Assembly (NCBI RefSeq): GCF_963422545.1
Contig: NZ_OY730248.1
Span: 1-64,000, forward strand
Direction: 5' to 3'
DNA: 64,000 nt
Source of the DNA: an uncultured Flavobacterium sp.
Lineage (GTDB): Bacteria; Bacteroidota; Bacteroidia; Flavobacteriales; Flavobacteriaceae
In this document: piece by piece, positions 8,753 to 17,401 of the stretch
Position numbering within the stretch: position 1 is the stretch's first letter
Layout: the number at the start of each line of letters is the position of its first letter
Program-made: the position numbers and the translations under genes
The notes under the pieces: model-generated
What the model saw: the letters and a program-made list of their open reading frames with translations, nothing else
What the model was told of the DNA's origin: nothing
Databases searched by the model: none

Positions 8753-10033
8753 TTAATAGGCTTTTTTCATTTTTTCTTTAATTGCGTCTAAACACAAATT
8801 ATTGATACTTCCTTCGTGTGTATGTTTTGTTTCTTTTGGAGATTTGTATGTTCCGGCTTCCAATTGTTCTGCAACAGCTTTGTAAGCATCTCTAAACGGC
8901 ATTCCCTCTACAACCATTTCGTTTAAAGTATCTACGGTAAACAAATAATCGTATTTTTTATCTTTTAAAATATTGTCTTTTACGGTAATATCTTTTACTG
9001 AGAAAATCGCAATATCAAGACACGCTTTTAAGTTTTGAAGCGCAGGAAACAATCCTTCTTTTAAAAGCTGTAAATCTCTGTGATAACCACTTGGCAAATT
9101 ATTGGTAATTAAAGTGATTTCGTATGGAAGCGCCTGAATCTTATTGCATTTTCCTCTGATTAATTCAAATACGTCCGGATTCTTCTTGTGAGGCATAATG
9201 CTCGATCCTGTTGTAAGATGCGCCGGAAGGCTAATGAAATCAAAGTTTTGACTCATATACAAACAAACGTCCATTGCAAATTTTGATAATGTTGCTGCAA
9301 CACTGCTCATTGCAAAAGCGACTGTTTTTTCTGCTTTTCCGCGGCTCATTTGCGCTGCAACGGCATTGTATTTTAAGGTTTCAAAACCTAATTCCTGCGT
9401 TGTAAATGTTCTGTTGATTGGGAATGAACTTCCATAACCTGCTGCAGAACCTAACGGATTCTGATCTACAATTTTTGAAGCTGTATTCAACATTGTAATA
9501 TCGTCGATTAAACTTTCGGCGTAAGCAGAAAACCACATTCCGAATGACGATGGCATGGCAATTTGTAAATGCGTATAACCCGGCAATAATACATTTTGAT
9601 GTTTTTCTGCCGATTCCATCAACAAATCAAATAATGTTTTTACCTGCCCTTTTATGGCTTTTAATTCGTCTTTTAAATACAAATGAACGTCTACTAAAAC
9701 CTGATCATTACGAGAACGCGCAGTGTGGATTTTTTTTCCTGCATCGCCTAGTTTTACTGTTAAGAGATATTCTATTTTAGAATGGACGTCTTCGAAACTG
9801 TCTTCGATTTCGAAATCTCCAACTATAATATCAGCGATGATTTCGTCTAAAGCGTCTACTAAAGATGTTGTTTCTTCTGCAGTTAACAAACCAATCTGAC
9901 CTAACATTTTGGCATGAGCGATTGAACCTAAAGCATCGTATTTTGCTAAAACTAAATCCAGTTCACGATCGTTTCCAACTGTGAAATGTTCGATTTGTTT
10001 ATCTGTTGGTATTCCTTTTTCCCAAAGTTTCAT
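8753..10033 (-). CDS. argH: Argininosuccinate lyase
   Basis: ArgH splits argininosuccinate into arginine and fumarate, the last step of arginine synthesis. The 426-aa protein shows the fumarase/aspartase superfamily signature GSSIMPHKKNPD at 276-287 (catalytic Ser loop), TARSRNDQV (104-112) and the Thr-His pair of GYTHLQ (154-155). It is the last gene of the long minus-strand arg/pro operon and is followed by a strong terminator. The spacer before it is a tandem repeat and carries a dispersed hairpin element. Confidence 0.96.
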   Translation of the reverse strand: MKLWEKGIPTDKQIEHFTVGNDRELDLVLAKYDALGSIAHAKMLGQIGLLTAEETTSLVDALDEIIADIIVGDFEIEDSFEDVHSKIEYLLTVKLGDAGKKIHTARSRNDQVLVDVHLYLKDELKAIKGQVKTLFDLLMESAEKHQNVLLPGYTHLQIAMPSSFGMWFSAYAESLIDDITMLNTASKIVDQNPLGSAAGYGSSFPINRTFTTQELGFETLKYNAVAAQMSRGKAEKTVAFAMSSVAATLSKFAMDVCLYMSQNFDFISLPAHLTTGSSIMPHKKNPDVFELIRGKCNKIQALPYEITLITNNLPSGYHRDLQLLKEGLFPALQNLKACLDIAIFSVKDITVKDNILKDKKYDYLFTVDTLNEMVVEGMPFRDAYKAVAEQLEAGTYKSPKETKHTHEGSINNLCLDAIKEKMKKAY

Positions 10034-10110
10034 AACTTAGATTTTTAGACTTCTTAGATTGTTAGATTATTAGACTGCTTAGATTTTTGGACTGCTTAGA
10101 TTATTTTCTT
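10034..10110. repeat. Short degenerate tandem repeat in the argE-argH spacer
   Basis: The unit (t)tagactgcttagattttt is repeated about four times with variation, for example cttagattttt, cttagattgttagatt and gactgcttagatt. It is one of several private repeats in the spacers of this operon. Confidence 0.65.
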
Positions 10111-10178
10111 TAAGTCGTATTCTTTGAAGTCATTTTCTAATTTACATCTAATGTCATTGTTTATACTAGTGGTGTTTC

Positions 10179-10256
10179 TAGCCCCGATAGTAGTGGAAAT
10201 CCTTTTTCTGGCTTCTTTAGCCAGGAAAAGATTGGAACGGATAGCGGGATTAGCTC
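10179..10256 (+). repeat. Dispersed hairpin element, copy 2
   Basis: The text tagccccgatag, an imperfect stem around ctggcttctttagccagg, and ggatagcggga match the order of copy 1 at 1638-1714. It lies in the argE-argH spacer. Confidence 0.7.
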
Positions 10257-10266
10257 CTAAAAAATA

Positions 10267-11337
10267 TTATAATTTAAAGAAATCTGTTAGTATTTTGATA
10301 TACAAATCGACTCCTTCTTCAATTTCATTTACAAAAATAAATTCGTCTGCTGAATGTGACCGTAGTGTTTCTCCCGGCCCAAGTTTTAAGGACTGACAGC
10401 TTAAAACAGATTGATCTGAAAGCGTTGGAGACCCATAAGTAGTTCTTCCTAAAGCAATTCCTGCTTGTACCAAACCATGTTCAACCGGAATAGACGATGC
10501 GTTTAAATGCATTGATCTTGGTGTTACTTCGGCGTTTATATTTGCTTTTACAACTTCAAGAATTTCGGCATTTGTATAACGATCTGTTACACGAATGTCA
10601 ACAACCAAATCACATTCTGACGGCACAACATTATGCTGTTTTCCTGCACTGATTTGCGTTACGGTCATTTTTACCGGACCTAGAACATCTGAGATTTTGT
10701 CGAATTTATAGTTTTTAAACCATTCCATTACCGGAATTGATTTGTATAATGAATTATCATCGTTTTGATGTGCAGCGTGGCTCGCGGTTCCTTTTACTTT
10801 TACGTCAAGAACCAATAAACCTTTTTCTGCAACTGCTAATTGCATTAATGTTGGCTCTCCAACAATGGCGCAATCTAATTCTGGTAAATGTTTTAAAACA
10901 CTGTTTAAACCATTTTTCCCACTGCTTTCTTCTTCGGCGGAAGCCACAATTACGATATTATGTGATAGGTTTTGATTTTCATAAAAATGAACAAAGGTTG
11001 CCAATAATGAAACCAAACATCCGCCCGCATCATTACTTCCTAAACCGAATAATTTTCCGTCTTTTTCAATGGCTTTAAACGGATCGTTTGTATAAGCCTG
11101 ATTTGGCTTTACGGTATCGTGATGTGAATTTAGTAAAAGTGTTGGTTTATTTTCGTCGAAATACTTGTTGAAAGCCCACACATTATTGTTTTCTCTTTTA
11201 AAAGGAATTTCGTTTTGATTGAACCAATTTTCAATTAAAAGTGCTGTTTGGTCTTCTTCACTTGAAAATGAAGGGGTTTCTATCAAACTTTTTAATAAAC
11301 TAATTGCTTCCTGGGTAAGCGCTGCAATATTTTTCAT
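10267..11337 (-). CDS. argE: M20 deacylase: N-acetyl- (or N-succinyl-) ornithine/citrulline deacylase
   Basis: This zinc amidohydrolase removes the N-acyl group from the late intermediate of arginine synthesis. Visible M20 motifs are LLLNSHHDTVKP (first metal ligand), GLGSNDAGGCL (bridging Asp) and VIVASAEEESSGKNG (catalytic Glu-Glu), then VGEPT. I chose ATG 11337 (MKNIAALTQ) rather than a GTG twelve codons upstream. Because the operon has an ArgF'-type transcarbamylase, the true substrate is probably the N-acyl-citrulline and not N-acyl-ornithine. DapE/ArgE paralogues look alike; context decides. Confidence 0.88.
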   Translation of the reverse strand: MKNIAALTQEAISLLKSLIETPSFSSEEDQTALLIENWFNQNEIPFKRENNNVWAFNKYFDENKPTLLLNSHHDTVKPNQAYTNDPFKAIEKDGKLFGLGSNDAGGCLVSLLATFVHFYENQNLSHNIVIVASAEEESSGKNGLNSVLKHLPELDCAIVGEPTLMQLAVAEKGLLVLDVKVKGTASHAAHQNDDNSLYKSIPVMEWFKNYKFDKISDVLGPVKMTVTQISAGKQHNVVPSECDLVVDIRVTDRYTNAEILEVVKANINAEVTPRSMHLNASSIPVEHGLVQAGIALGRTTYGSPTLSDQSVLSCQSLKLGPGETLRSHSADEFIFVNEIEEGVDLYIKILTDFFKL

Positions 11338-11460
11338 AGTTATGGTTTCTTTGCCGCGAAGGCACGAAGTCACAAAGTTTTAATTGAATCTGTGACGTTT
11401 TTAATTTGCGCAAATTTCTTAAATTAATATTTAAAATAACTTTCGCAGTTATACTTTTTT

Positions 11461-11532
11461 GCCACGAATTACACGAATTTCCGCTAATTTTTTATTTAAT
11501 TACAATTCGTGAAAATTCGTGTAATTCGTGGC
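11461..11532. repeat. Perfect 20-bp inverted repeat between argB and argE
   Basis: The arm gccacgaattacacgaattt (11461-11480) is perfectly complementary to 11513-11532, with a 32-nt loop. The arms are built from repeated acgaatt units. It would fold strongly in the operon transcript, 7 nt past the argB stop. Confidence 0.75.
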
Positions 11533-11538
11533 ATCATT

Positions 11539-12312
11539 TTATAATGTGATTGTGGTGTGCATAACATCTGGATTTTGGAGCATTTTATGATGTCCGATTT
11601 TGATTTTCTGAACGCCTCTTGATAAACTATTGAAACAATTATCCAATTTTGGAATCATTCCGGAATGGATTACTTTTTCTTCTTTTAGTTTATTGTATAA
11701 TGTTTCGTTTATTTCTGTTATTACAGATGAATCGTCTTCTGAATCTTGCAAAACCCCTTGTTTTTCAAAACAATATGTCAGCGTAACATCAAAAACTTCA
11801 GATAACGCAATTGATAATTCGCTTGCAATTGTGTCAGCATTTGTGTTTAACAATTGTCCATTTTTATCGTGTGTAATTGCACAGAAAACAGGAACAATTC
11901 CAGTTTCTAATAAAGTTGCCAATAATTTGGTATTGATTTGTTTTACATCGCCTACAAAGCCATAATCGATTGTGGGATGATTTCGTTTTGTTGATTGAAT
12001 CAAATTCCCATCAGCGCCAGAAAAACCAATTGCCTTATTGTCTTTTGCCTGCAATTGCGCCACAATATGTTTATTGATTTGTCCAGCGTAAATCATTACC
12101 ACAACGTCAAGCATTGGAGCATCTGTAATTCGGCGTCCGTCAATCATTTGCGGAACTAAACCAATACTCTGTGCCATTTTTGTAGCTGATTTTCCACCGC
12201 CGTGAACTAAAACTTTATAGCCTTCGATTTTAGAAAAATCGGTTAAAAATTGTTCTAATTCTAATGGATTATCGATGATATTTCCACCTATTTTTATTAC
12301 TGATACATTCAT
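11539..12312 (-). CDS. argB: Acetylglutamate (N-acylglutamate) kinase
   Basis: ArgB phosphorylates N-acetyl- or N-succinyl-glutamate. The 257-aa protein starts at ATG 12312 (MNVSVIKIGGNIID); a TTG three codons upstream is possible but less likely. Amino-acid kinase motifs are KIGGN, VHGGGKSAT, DGRRITD and NADTIASELS. The arginine-sensing N-terminal helix of feedback-inhibited kinases is absent, so allosteric control of this step is not expected from the sequence. Confidence 0.93.
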   Translation of the reverse strand: MNVSVIKIGGNIIDNPLELEQFLTDFSKIEGYKVLVHGGGKSATKMAQSIGLVPQMIDGRRITDAPMLDVVVMIYAGQINKHIVAQLQAKDNKAIGFSGADGNLIQSTKRNHPTIDYGFVGDVKQINTKLLATLLETGIVPVFCAITHDKNGQLLNTNADTIASELSIALSEVFDVTLTYCFEKQGVLQDSEDDSSVITEINETLYNKLKEEKVIHSGMIPKLDNCFNSLSRGVQKIKIGHHKMLQNPDVMHTTITL

Positions 12313-12320
12313 TTCTTTCA

Positions 12321-12395
12321 AGGTTCAAAGGTTCAGAGGTTCAGAGGTTCAGAGGAACAAAGGCTTTTGTTACGGTTTTAAAAACCTTTGAACCT
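12321..12395. repeat. Tandem and inverted repeat between argF' and argB
   Basis: aggttcaaaggtt (12321-12333) pairs perfectly with 12383-12395. The interior carries about three copies of gttcagag. It is another private repeat of the operon spacers. Confidence 0.65.
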
Positions 12396-12423
12396 TTGTC
12401 ACTTTGAGCCTTTGCACCTCAAA

Positions 12424-13371
12424 TTACAACTTTTTTAAAATCTTCTGTAAAACTAATTGTGCCGAATACGTTCTGTTATTCGCTTGTTCGATTACGATTG
12501 AGTTTTCGCCGTCTAAAACTTCGTCTGTTACAATTACGTTACGACGAACCGGAAGACAGTGCATGAATTTTCCGTTGTTCGTTAAAGCCATTTTTTCAGC
12601 TGTGACTGTCCAGTTTGGATCGCTGTTGGTTACTTTTCCGTAATCATTGAAATTGCTCCAGTTTTTTACGTAAACGAAATCGGCATTTTCGAAAGCTTTA
12701 TTTTGATCGTATTCGATTTTGCAGTCTTTTGTGATTTCCGGACTCAATTCGTAACCTTCCGGATGTGTGATTACAAAATCCATGTCTTTTTGCATTTGCA
12801 TCATTTCTACAAAAGAATTTGCAACTGCCTGAGGCAATGCTTTTGGATGCGGCGCCCACGAAAGTACTACTTTTGGTTTGTGTTTTGTTTTGTGTTCTTC
12901 CATTGTAATAGCATCTGCCAAAGATTGCATTGGATGACGAACAGCACTTTCCATATTTACAATTGGAACTGTTGCATATTTCAAAAATCCTGAAATAACG
13001 GTTTCGGCATAATCTTTTTCTTTGTCCACCAAACCAGCAAAAGCACGGATTGCGATAATATCACAATATTGAGAAACTACTTCTGCAGCTTCTTTAATAT
13101 GTTCTGAGGCACCGGAATTCATTATAGCTCCATCTTCGAACTCTAATGTCCAGCCTTCGTTGGTAAAGTTCATTACCATAACGTTCATTCCTAGATTTAA
13201 AGCCGCTTTTTGTGTACTCAAACGTGTTCTTAAACTCGGATTGAAGAATAACATTCCTAAGGTTTTATTTTTACCTAACTTTTTATTTTTAAGCGGATCT
13301 TTTTTGATCTTGATCGCGCTTTTTACCCATTTTGCTAATGAGTCGATATCTTTAATTGAAATATAATTCAT
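12424..13371 (-). CDS. argF': N-acetyl/N-succinyl-ornithine carbamoyltransferase (ArgF'-type)
   Basis: This trimeric transcarbamylase acts on the N-acylated ornithine rather than free ornithine. The carbamoyl-phosphate motif is PSLRTR (45-50), with HPMQSLAD and the C-terminal HCLPVRRNVIVTDEV. It clearly follows the Bacteroides succinylornithine/Xanthomonas acetylornithine enzymes in length (315 aa) and in segments such as TQKAALNLGMNV and WAPHP. At the specificity position (Pro90 in B. fragilis, Glu in Xanthomonas, from memory) this protein has Ser89 in NSGASEH, so the acyl group cannot be read directly. Confidence 0.92.
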   Translation of the reverse strand: MNYISIKDIDSLAKWVKSAIKIKKDPLKNKKLGKNKTLGMLFFNPSLRTRLSTQKAALNLGMNVMVMNFTNEGWTLEFEDGAIMNSGASEHIKEAAEVVSQYCDIIAIRAFAGLVDKEKDYAETVISGFLKYATVPIVNMESAVRHPMQSLADAITMEEHKTKHKPKVVLSWAPHPKALPQAVANSFVEMMQMQKDMDFVITHPEGYELSPEITKDCKIEYDQNKAFENADFVYVKNWSNFNDYGKVTNSDPNWTVTAEKMALTNNGKFMHCLPVRRNVIVTDEVLDGENSIVIEQANNRTYSAQLVLQKILKKL

Positions 13372-13379
13372 AATTTCTT

Positions 13380-13427
13380 GTTTAATCGGTTAATCGTTAA
13401 TTTGTTTATTTGATTAACTAAATTAAC
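13380..13427. repeat. gttaat/attaac repeat before argF'
   Basis: Units of ggttaatcgttaatttg and gattaactaaattaac form weak stems. The text is related to the stronger structure at 16192-16246. Confidence 0.45.
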
Positions 13428-13471
13428 TTTTATACTGTTTTTATTTTTTTCTTATTAGCTATCTAAAATTA

Positions 13472-13522
13472 GACGCGGATTCTACTGATTCGCTATCGCG
13501 AAGACGCAGATTGACGCGGATT
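13472..13522. repeat. Inverted repeat, left arm, flanking the GxxExxY gene
   Basis: The core at 13487-13507 (gattcgctatcgcgaagacg plus one base) is the exact reverse complement of 13981-14001 on the other side of the gene. gacgcggatt at 13513-13522 matches aatccgcgtc at 13976-13985. Confidence 0.8.
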
Positions 13523-13524
13523 TT

Positions 13525-13914
13525 TTATATTCTTATTTTTCTACTATTTTCAAATACTTTTCGTCTGAATTCTGGTTTTGTTCCAAAATTTAGAAGTAGA
13601 CCAACTTCACAGTCTGTGCCTTTTAAATAATTCAAAATTTGATTTTCAAACTCGACTACAATACAATTAGCTGCTTTTAGTTCTAAAATAATTAAATCTT
13701 CAACTACTAAATCTGCATAATATTCACCTACTTTAGCCCCTTTATAATATACTATTATTTTCTTCTGAGCTTCAACATACAAACCTTTATTTTTTAATTC
13801 CAAATACAAGGAATTTTGATAAACTCTTTCTAAAAACCCATGTCCTAATTCATTATAAACTTCGTAAAAAGTTTTAATAATGACATCGGTCAGCTCTTGA
13901 TGTAATAATTTCAT
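13525..13914 (-). CDS. GxxExxY family protein (predicted PD-(D/E)XK-like nuclease fold)
   Basis: From ATG 13914 the protein is 129 aa: MKLLHQELTDVIIKTFYEVY, then NELGHGFLERVYQNSL with the family pattern G-x-x-E-x-x-Y (GFLERVY), YADLVVEDLIILELKA (a D...E-x-K-like core) and a C-terminal NFGTKPEFRRKVF. An upstream start at 14049 would translate the flanking repeat and is rejected. The gene interrupts the arg/pro operon and is enclosed by about 45-bp imperfect inverted repeats with a 21-bp perfect core, which suggests that it arrived as a mobile cassette. No function is established for the family. Confidence 0.85.
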   Translation of the reverse strand: MKLLHQELTDVIIKTFYEVYNELGHGFLERVYQNSLYLELKNKGLYVEAQKKIIVYYKGAKVGEYYADLVVEDLIILELKAANCIVVEFENQILNYLKGTDCEVGLLLNFGTKPEFRRKVFENSRKIRI

Positions 13915-13975
13915 AAAAAACAAATTTGAACGAAATATACTATATAAATTAAATAACAAAGATAAAATCCGTTTT

Positions 13976-14017
13976 AATCCGCGTCTTCGCGATAGCGAAT
14001 CCGTTTCATCCGCGTTC
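13976..14017. repeat. Inverted repeat, right arm, flanking the GxxExxY gene
   Basis: It is the right-hand partner of 13472-13522. The 21-bp core is at 13981-14001, and atccgcg at 14009-14015 matches acgcggat in the left arm. Confidence 0.8.
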
Positions 14018-14020
14018 TCT

Positions 14021-14782
14021 TTACACAATCTTAGTAAAAGGAATCTCATTATTTAGCGCCCGCAGAATAAAATTATCATTTAATCCGTTGACGATCCAGG
14101 TTTCGATGTTGGCTGCTTTTGCAATTGCGGCTGCTTCGATTTTGGATTGCATTCCTCCTGTTCCGTGTGATGATTTTGATTCGCCAATTTCTTTTTCTAA
14201 TGTCTTTAAATCATTAACTAATTTAATCGTTTCCGGAATTTCATCGTGAATGGAATCTTTCGTATAAATTCCGTTTGTATTGGTGGCAATTATCAAAATA
14301 TCAACATTTAGCAGCACTGCGGTTAAAGCAGCTAATTTGTCATTATCCCCAAACTGAATCTCATCTGTGGCAACGGTATCATTTTCATTAATAATCGGGA
14401 TGTAATTGTTCTCAACCAAAACGTTTATCGTATTGACAATGTTTACTTTTGACTGGTCTTTTTCGAAATCTGAATAAGACAATAAACATTGCGATGTCAA
14501 TAAACCTAAATCACTGAAATTTTCATGGAAAATCCGCATTAAATGTGGCTGACCAATTGAAGCTAATGCTTGTTTTACTACAATTTCTTTTCCTTTACTT
14601 TCCAGTTTTACAAATTGTTTGGCGGCCGCGATTGCTCCAGAACTTACAATTACAAATTCGTAATCTTTGTTTAAAGCTGCAATCTGCATTCCGAGGTCTT
14701 CAATTTTTCCCCGAGAAATATGATTGGTTTCTTTGGTTAAAGTATTACTTCCTATTTTTAATAAAATCCTTTTTTTGCTCAT
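14021..14782 (-). CDS. proB: Glutamate 5-kinase
   Basis: ProB phosphorylates glutamate to start proline synthesis. The 253-aa protein begins at ATG 14782 (MSKKRILLKIGSNTLT). Amino-acid kinase motifs are LLKIGSNTL, VSSGAIAAAKQ, NENDTVATDEIQFGDNDKLAA and GTGGMQSKIEAA. It lacks the C-terminal PUA domain of the E. coli enzyme, as is usual for short Bacteroidota forms. It follows proA in the operon; placing proline genes among arginine genes fits shared glutamate-derived chemistry. Confidence 0.94.
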   Translation of the reverse strand: MSKKRILLKIGSNTLTKETNHISRGKIEDLGMQIAALNKDYEFVIVSSGAIAAAKQFVKLESKGKEIVVKQALASIGQPHLMRIFHENFSDLGLLTSQCLLSYSDFEKDQSKVNIVNTINVLVENNYIPIINENDTVATDEIQFGDNDKLAALTAVLLNVDILIIATNTNGIYTKDSIHDEIPETIKLVNDLKTLEKEIGESKSSHGTGGMQSKIEAAAIAKAANIETWIVNGLNDNFILRALNNEIPFTKIV

Positions 14783-14791
14783 TTTTCTTGT

Positions 14792-14990
14792 TTTTGCCAC
14801 GAAGGCTCGAAGGCACTAAGTTTTTTTTTAACCGCAAAGTGCGCAAGGTTTTTTTATATTGTTTGTGTTTACAAACGCTAAGTTCGCAAAGCTAAATTTT
14901 TAAAGAAATTCCAATTTTTCAAATTCCAAATTCCAATAATCTGAAATCAAAAATCGTTAATCTTCAATCTAAAATCTGAACTCTAAAATT
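14792..14990. repeat. Repeat-filled proA-proB spacer
   Basis: From right to left the spacer holds a run of aattccaa and aatctgaa-like units (14905-14985), gcaaagt/cgcaagg units (14833-14890) and gccacgaaggctcgaaggcac near proB. No ORF or promoter was recognised. Confidence 0.5.
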
Positions 14991-16184
14991 CTAACGAATT
15001 TGCCCTTCTCCGTACACGTACCATTTATTGGTAACAAGATGTTGTAAACCAATTGGTCCTCTTTGATGCAATTTATCTGTGCTTATAGCTAATTCTCCGC
15101 CTAAACCAAATTGTCCTCCATCAGTAAAGCGTGTTGAAGCATTTTGATAAACTGCGGCGGCATCAACGGCATCCATGAATTCTTGTGCAGCTTTATCGTC
15201 TCTGGTAATTATAACAGCCGAATGTCCTCCACAATATTTATTGATTTTTTCAATCGCATGTTGTTCAGAATCAACTGTTCCGATTACGATTTTGTAATCA
15301 AGAAACTCTTCGTACCAGATATCTTCGTTTTGAAGTGTTTCTGTGTCTTCAAAGCTTTTTAGAGATTCATCAACAATCACTTCAACATTAAACTCTTTTA
15401 ATTCTTCTATTAAAATAGCTACAAAGCCTTCAAAATTCGGCAATTTAGAATCTATCAGAACTTTGTCAACTGCATTACATGCTGAGATTTTAGAAGTTTT
15501 GGCATTCAAGATTACTTTTAAAGCTAAATCTGTATTTGCTTTTTCATGAACGTAAACAAAATTGTTTCCGCGTCCGCTTACAATTACAGGGCAAGTTGCA
15601 TGAGCTTTTACAAATTCTATTAATTTTTCTCCACCTCTTGGAACAATTAAATCTACTTTTTGGGTTGGTTTTTCTAAAAAAGCCTGCGTTTCTGCACGAT
15701 TGTAATTCAAATACTCAACCCAATCTTTAGAAACTCCATTTTCTTCTAAAGCCTGATGCCATAAACTCACAATTTTCAAATTTGATCGTAAAGACTCTTT
15801 TCCTCCTTTTAATAAAATCTTATTTCCGGATTTAAAGGCGATTCCACCAGCTTCAATCGTAACATCCGGACGAGATTCATATATAATTAATATCGTACCA
15901 AAAGCTGCAGTTTTATTGACTACTTTAATTCCATTATCATGAACAAAATGAAAACGCTCTACTCCAACCGGATCTTCTTGAGAAGCCAATTGGTTTAAGG
16001 ATAAAATCATCTCGTCGACTTTTTTATCATCAACTTTTAAGCGTTCTTCCATCGCTAAATCTGAACCGTTATAAGCAAGTAAATCTTCTTGATTCGTTAG
16101 AATAATTTGATTCCGCTCCTGCTCGACCAGCTTTGTCATAGTCCGCAAAACTGCATCGCGTTTTTCAATTGATAATGGATTCAT
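14991..16184 (-). CDS. proA: Glutamate-5-semialdehyde dehydrogenase (gamma-glutamyl phosphate reductase)
   Basis: ProA reduces gamma-glutamyl phosphate with NADPH to glutamate semialdehyde, the proline precursor. The 397-aa protein has the aldehyde dehydrogenase fold with catalytic Cys in KISACNAVDKVLI, the early FGTILIIYESRPDVT and the C-terminal FTDGGQFGLGGELAISTDKLHQRGPIG split across that region. The start at ATG 16184 is clear. It sits between argD and proB; the spacer upstream has two mutually exclusive stems. Confidence 0.95.
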   Translation of the reverse strand: MNPLSIEKRDAVLRTMTKLVEQERNQIILTNQEDLLAYNGSDLAMEERLKVDDKKVDEMILSLNQLASQEDPVGVERFHFVHDNGIKVVNKTAAFGTILIIYESRPDVTIEAGGIAFKSGNKILLKGGKESLRSNLKIVSLWHQALEENGVSKDWVEYLNYNRAETQAFLEKPTQKVDLIVPRGGEKLIEFVKAHATCPVIVSGRGNNFVYVHEKANTDLALKVILNAKTSKISACNAVDKVLIDSKLPNFEGFVAILIEELKEFNVEVIVDESLKSFEDTETLQNEDIWYEEFLDYKIVIGTVDSEQHAIEKINKYCGGHSAVIITRDDKAAQEFMDAVDAAAVYQNASTRFTDGGQFGLGGELAISTDKLHQRGPIGLQHLVTNKWYVYGEGQIR

Positions 16185-16191
16185 TTTTTTG

Positions 16192-16246
16192 GTTTAATTG
16201 GTTAATCGTTAATTCGTTTAATCGATTAACCAATTAAACGAATTAA
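16192..16246. promoter_or_regulatory. Two mutually exclusive hairpins in the argD-proA spacer
   Basis: Stem A pairs 16192-16208 with 16223-16239 (17 bp, perfect). Stem B pairs 16209-16222 with 16233-16246 (14 bp, perfect). The arms overlap, so only one can form, as in attenuators. The 77-nt spacer is almost entirely this structure, right before the proA start. Confidence 0.55.
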
Positions 16247-16261
16247 CAGTTGTAGGTAAAC

Positions 16262-17401
16262 TTAATTTTTAAGTTCTTCTAAACTTTCTTTTAAAGCTAC
16301 AATAAAAGTATCAATATCAACTTTTTTTACTGTAAGTGGCGGCAAAATTCTAAGCAAATTTTTATTATTGGCACTTCCTGTAAAAATGTGTTTTTCGATA
16401 ATTAGTTTTTTTCTTAATGCGCTTACATCAAAATCAAATTCAACTCCAAGCATTAAACCTTTTCCTTTTACTTGTTTGATTCCGGGAACTTCTTTGATTT
16501 TTTCTAAGAAATAAGCCGAAACTTCGTTTACGTTATCTTGTAATTTTAGTTTTTCAATTACATCCAAAACCGCGATTCCTGCTGCACAAGATAAATGGCT
16601 TCCGCCGAAAGTTGTACCTAATAATCCGAAACTTGCTTCAAATTTTTGAGAGATCAAAATGGCTCCAACCGGAAATCCGTTCCCCATTCCTTTTGCAACT
16701 GAGATAATATCAGCGTTGATTCCGTGATGTTGGAAAGCGAAGAATTTTCCGCTTCTTCCATATCCTGATTGTACTTCATCTAAAATCAAGACAACATCGT
16801 GTTTTTTACACGTTTTTTCTAAAGCCTGAAAAAATTCTGTTGTTCCCTCATCTAAACCTCCAACCCCTTGAATTCCTTCGATAATTACAGCTGTAACATC
16901 TCCTTTAGCCAATTCTGCTTCAACTAATTCAATTTGGTTTAAAGGCAAAAAAGTAACGACTTGCTGCGCATTAATTGGTGCTACAATTTTTTTGTTATCC
17001 GTAACTGCAACTGCTGCAGAAGTTCTTCCGTGGAAAGAATTATCAAAAGCTATAACTCTTGATTTTCCGTTGTGGAAAGAGGCTAATTTTAAAGCATTTT
17101 CATTGGCTTCGGCACCTGAACTACATAAAAATAGTTCATAATCTTCTAAACCAGAAAGCTTTCCTAGTTTTTGAGCCAATTCAACCTGTAAAGGATTCTG
17201 AATTGCATTCGAATAAAATCCTAAATGGTCCAATTGATTCTTCAATTTGGCTACATAATCTGGTTGCGTATGGCCAATCGAAATTACACCATGTCCGCTA
17301 TATAAGTCTAAATATTCCACTCCGTTATTATCTGTAATTGTGCAGTCTACTGCTTTTACAGGTGTTATGTCATAAAGTGGGTATACGTTGAATAAGTTCA
17401 T
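16262..17401 (-). CDS. argD: Acetyl-/succinyl-ornithine aminotransferase
   Basis: This PLP enzyme transfers an amino group from glutamate to the N-acyl-glutamate semialdehyde. The 379-aa class III aminotransferase shows the active-site lysine in ISVAKGMGNGFP, the Asp of VVLILDEVQSGYGRSGKF and GSGAEANE-like CSSGAEANENALKLA. The start at ATG 17401 (MNLFNVYPLYDITPVKA) is typical. It acts between ArgC and ArgF'. The family does not discriminate acetyl from succinyl substrates by sequence at this level. Confidence 0.93.
   Translation of the reverse strand: MNLFNVYPLYDITPVKAVDCTITDNNGVEYLDLYSGHGVISIGHTQPDYVAKLKNQLDHLGFYSNAIQNPLQVELAQKLGKLSGLEDYELFLCSSGAEANENALKLASFHNGKSRVIAFDNSFHGRTSAAVAVTDNKKIVAPINAQQVVTFLPLNQIELVEAELAKGDVTAVIIEGIQGVGGLDEGTTEFFQALEKTCKKHDVVLILDEVQSGYGRSGKFFAFQHHGINADIISVAKGMGNGFPVGAILISQKFEASFGLLGTTFGGSHLSCAAGIAVLDVIEKLKLQDNVNEVSAYFLEKIKEVPGIKQVKGKGLMLGVEFDFDVSALRKKLIIEKHIFTGSANNKNLLRILPPLTVKKVDIDTFIVALKESLEELKN

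Noticed and set aside
13915..14049. N-terminal extension of the GxxExxY gene from an ATG at 14049
   Set aside because: The extra 45 codons translate the flanking inverted repeat and do not resemble the family; ATG 13914 gives the family-like start.
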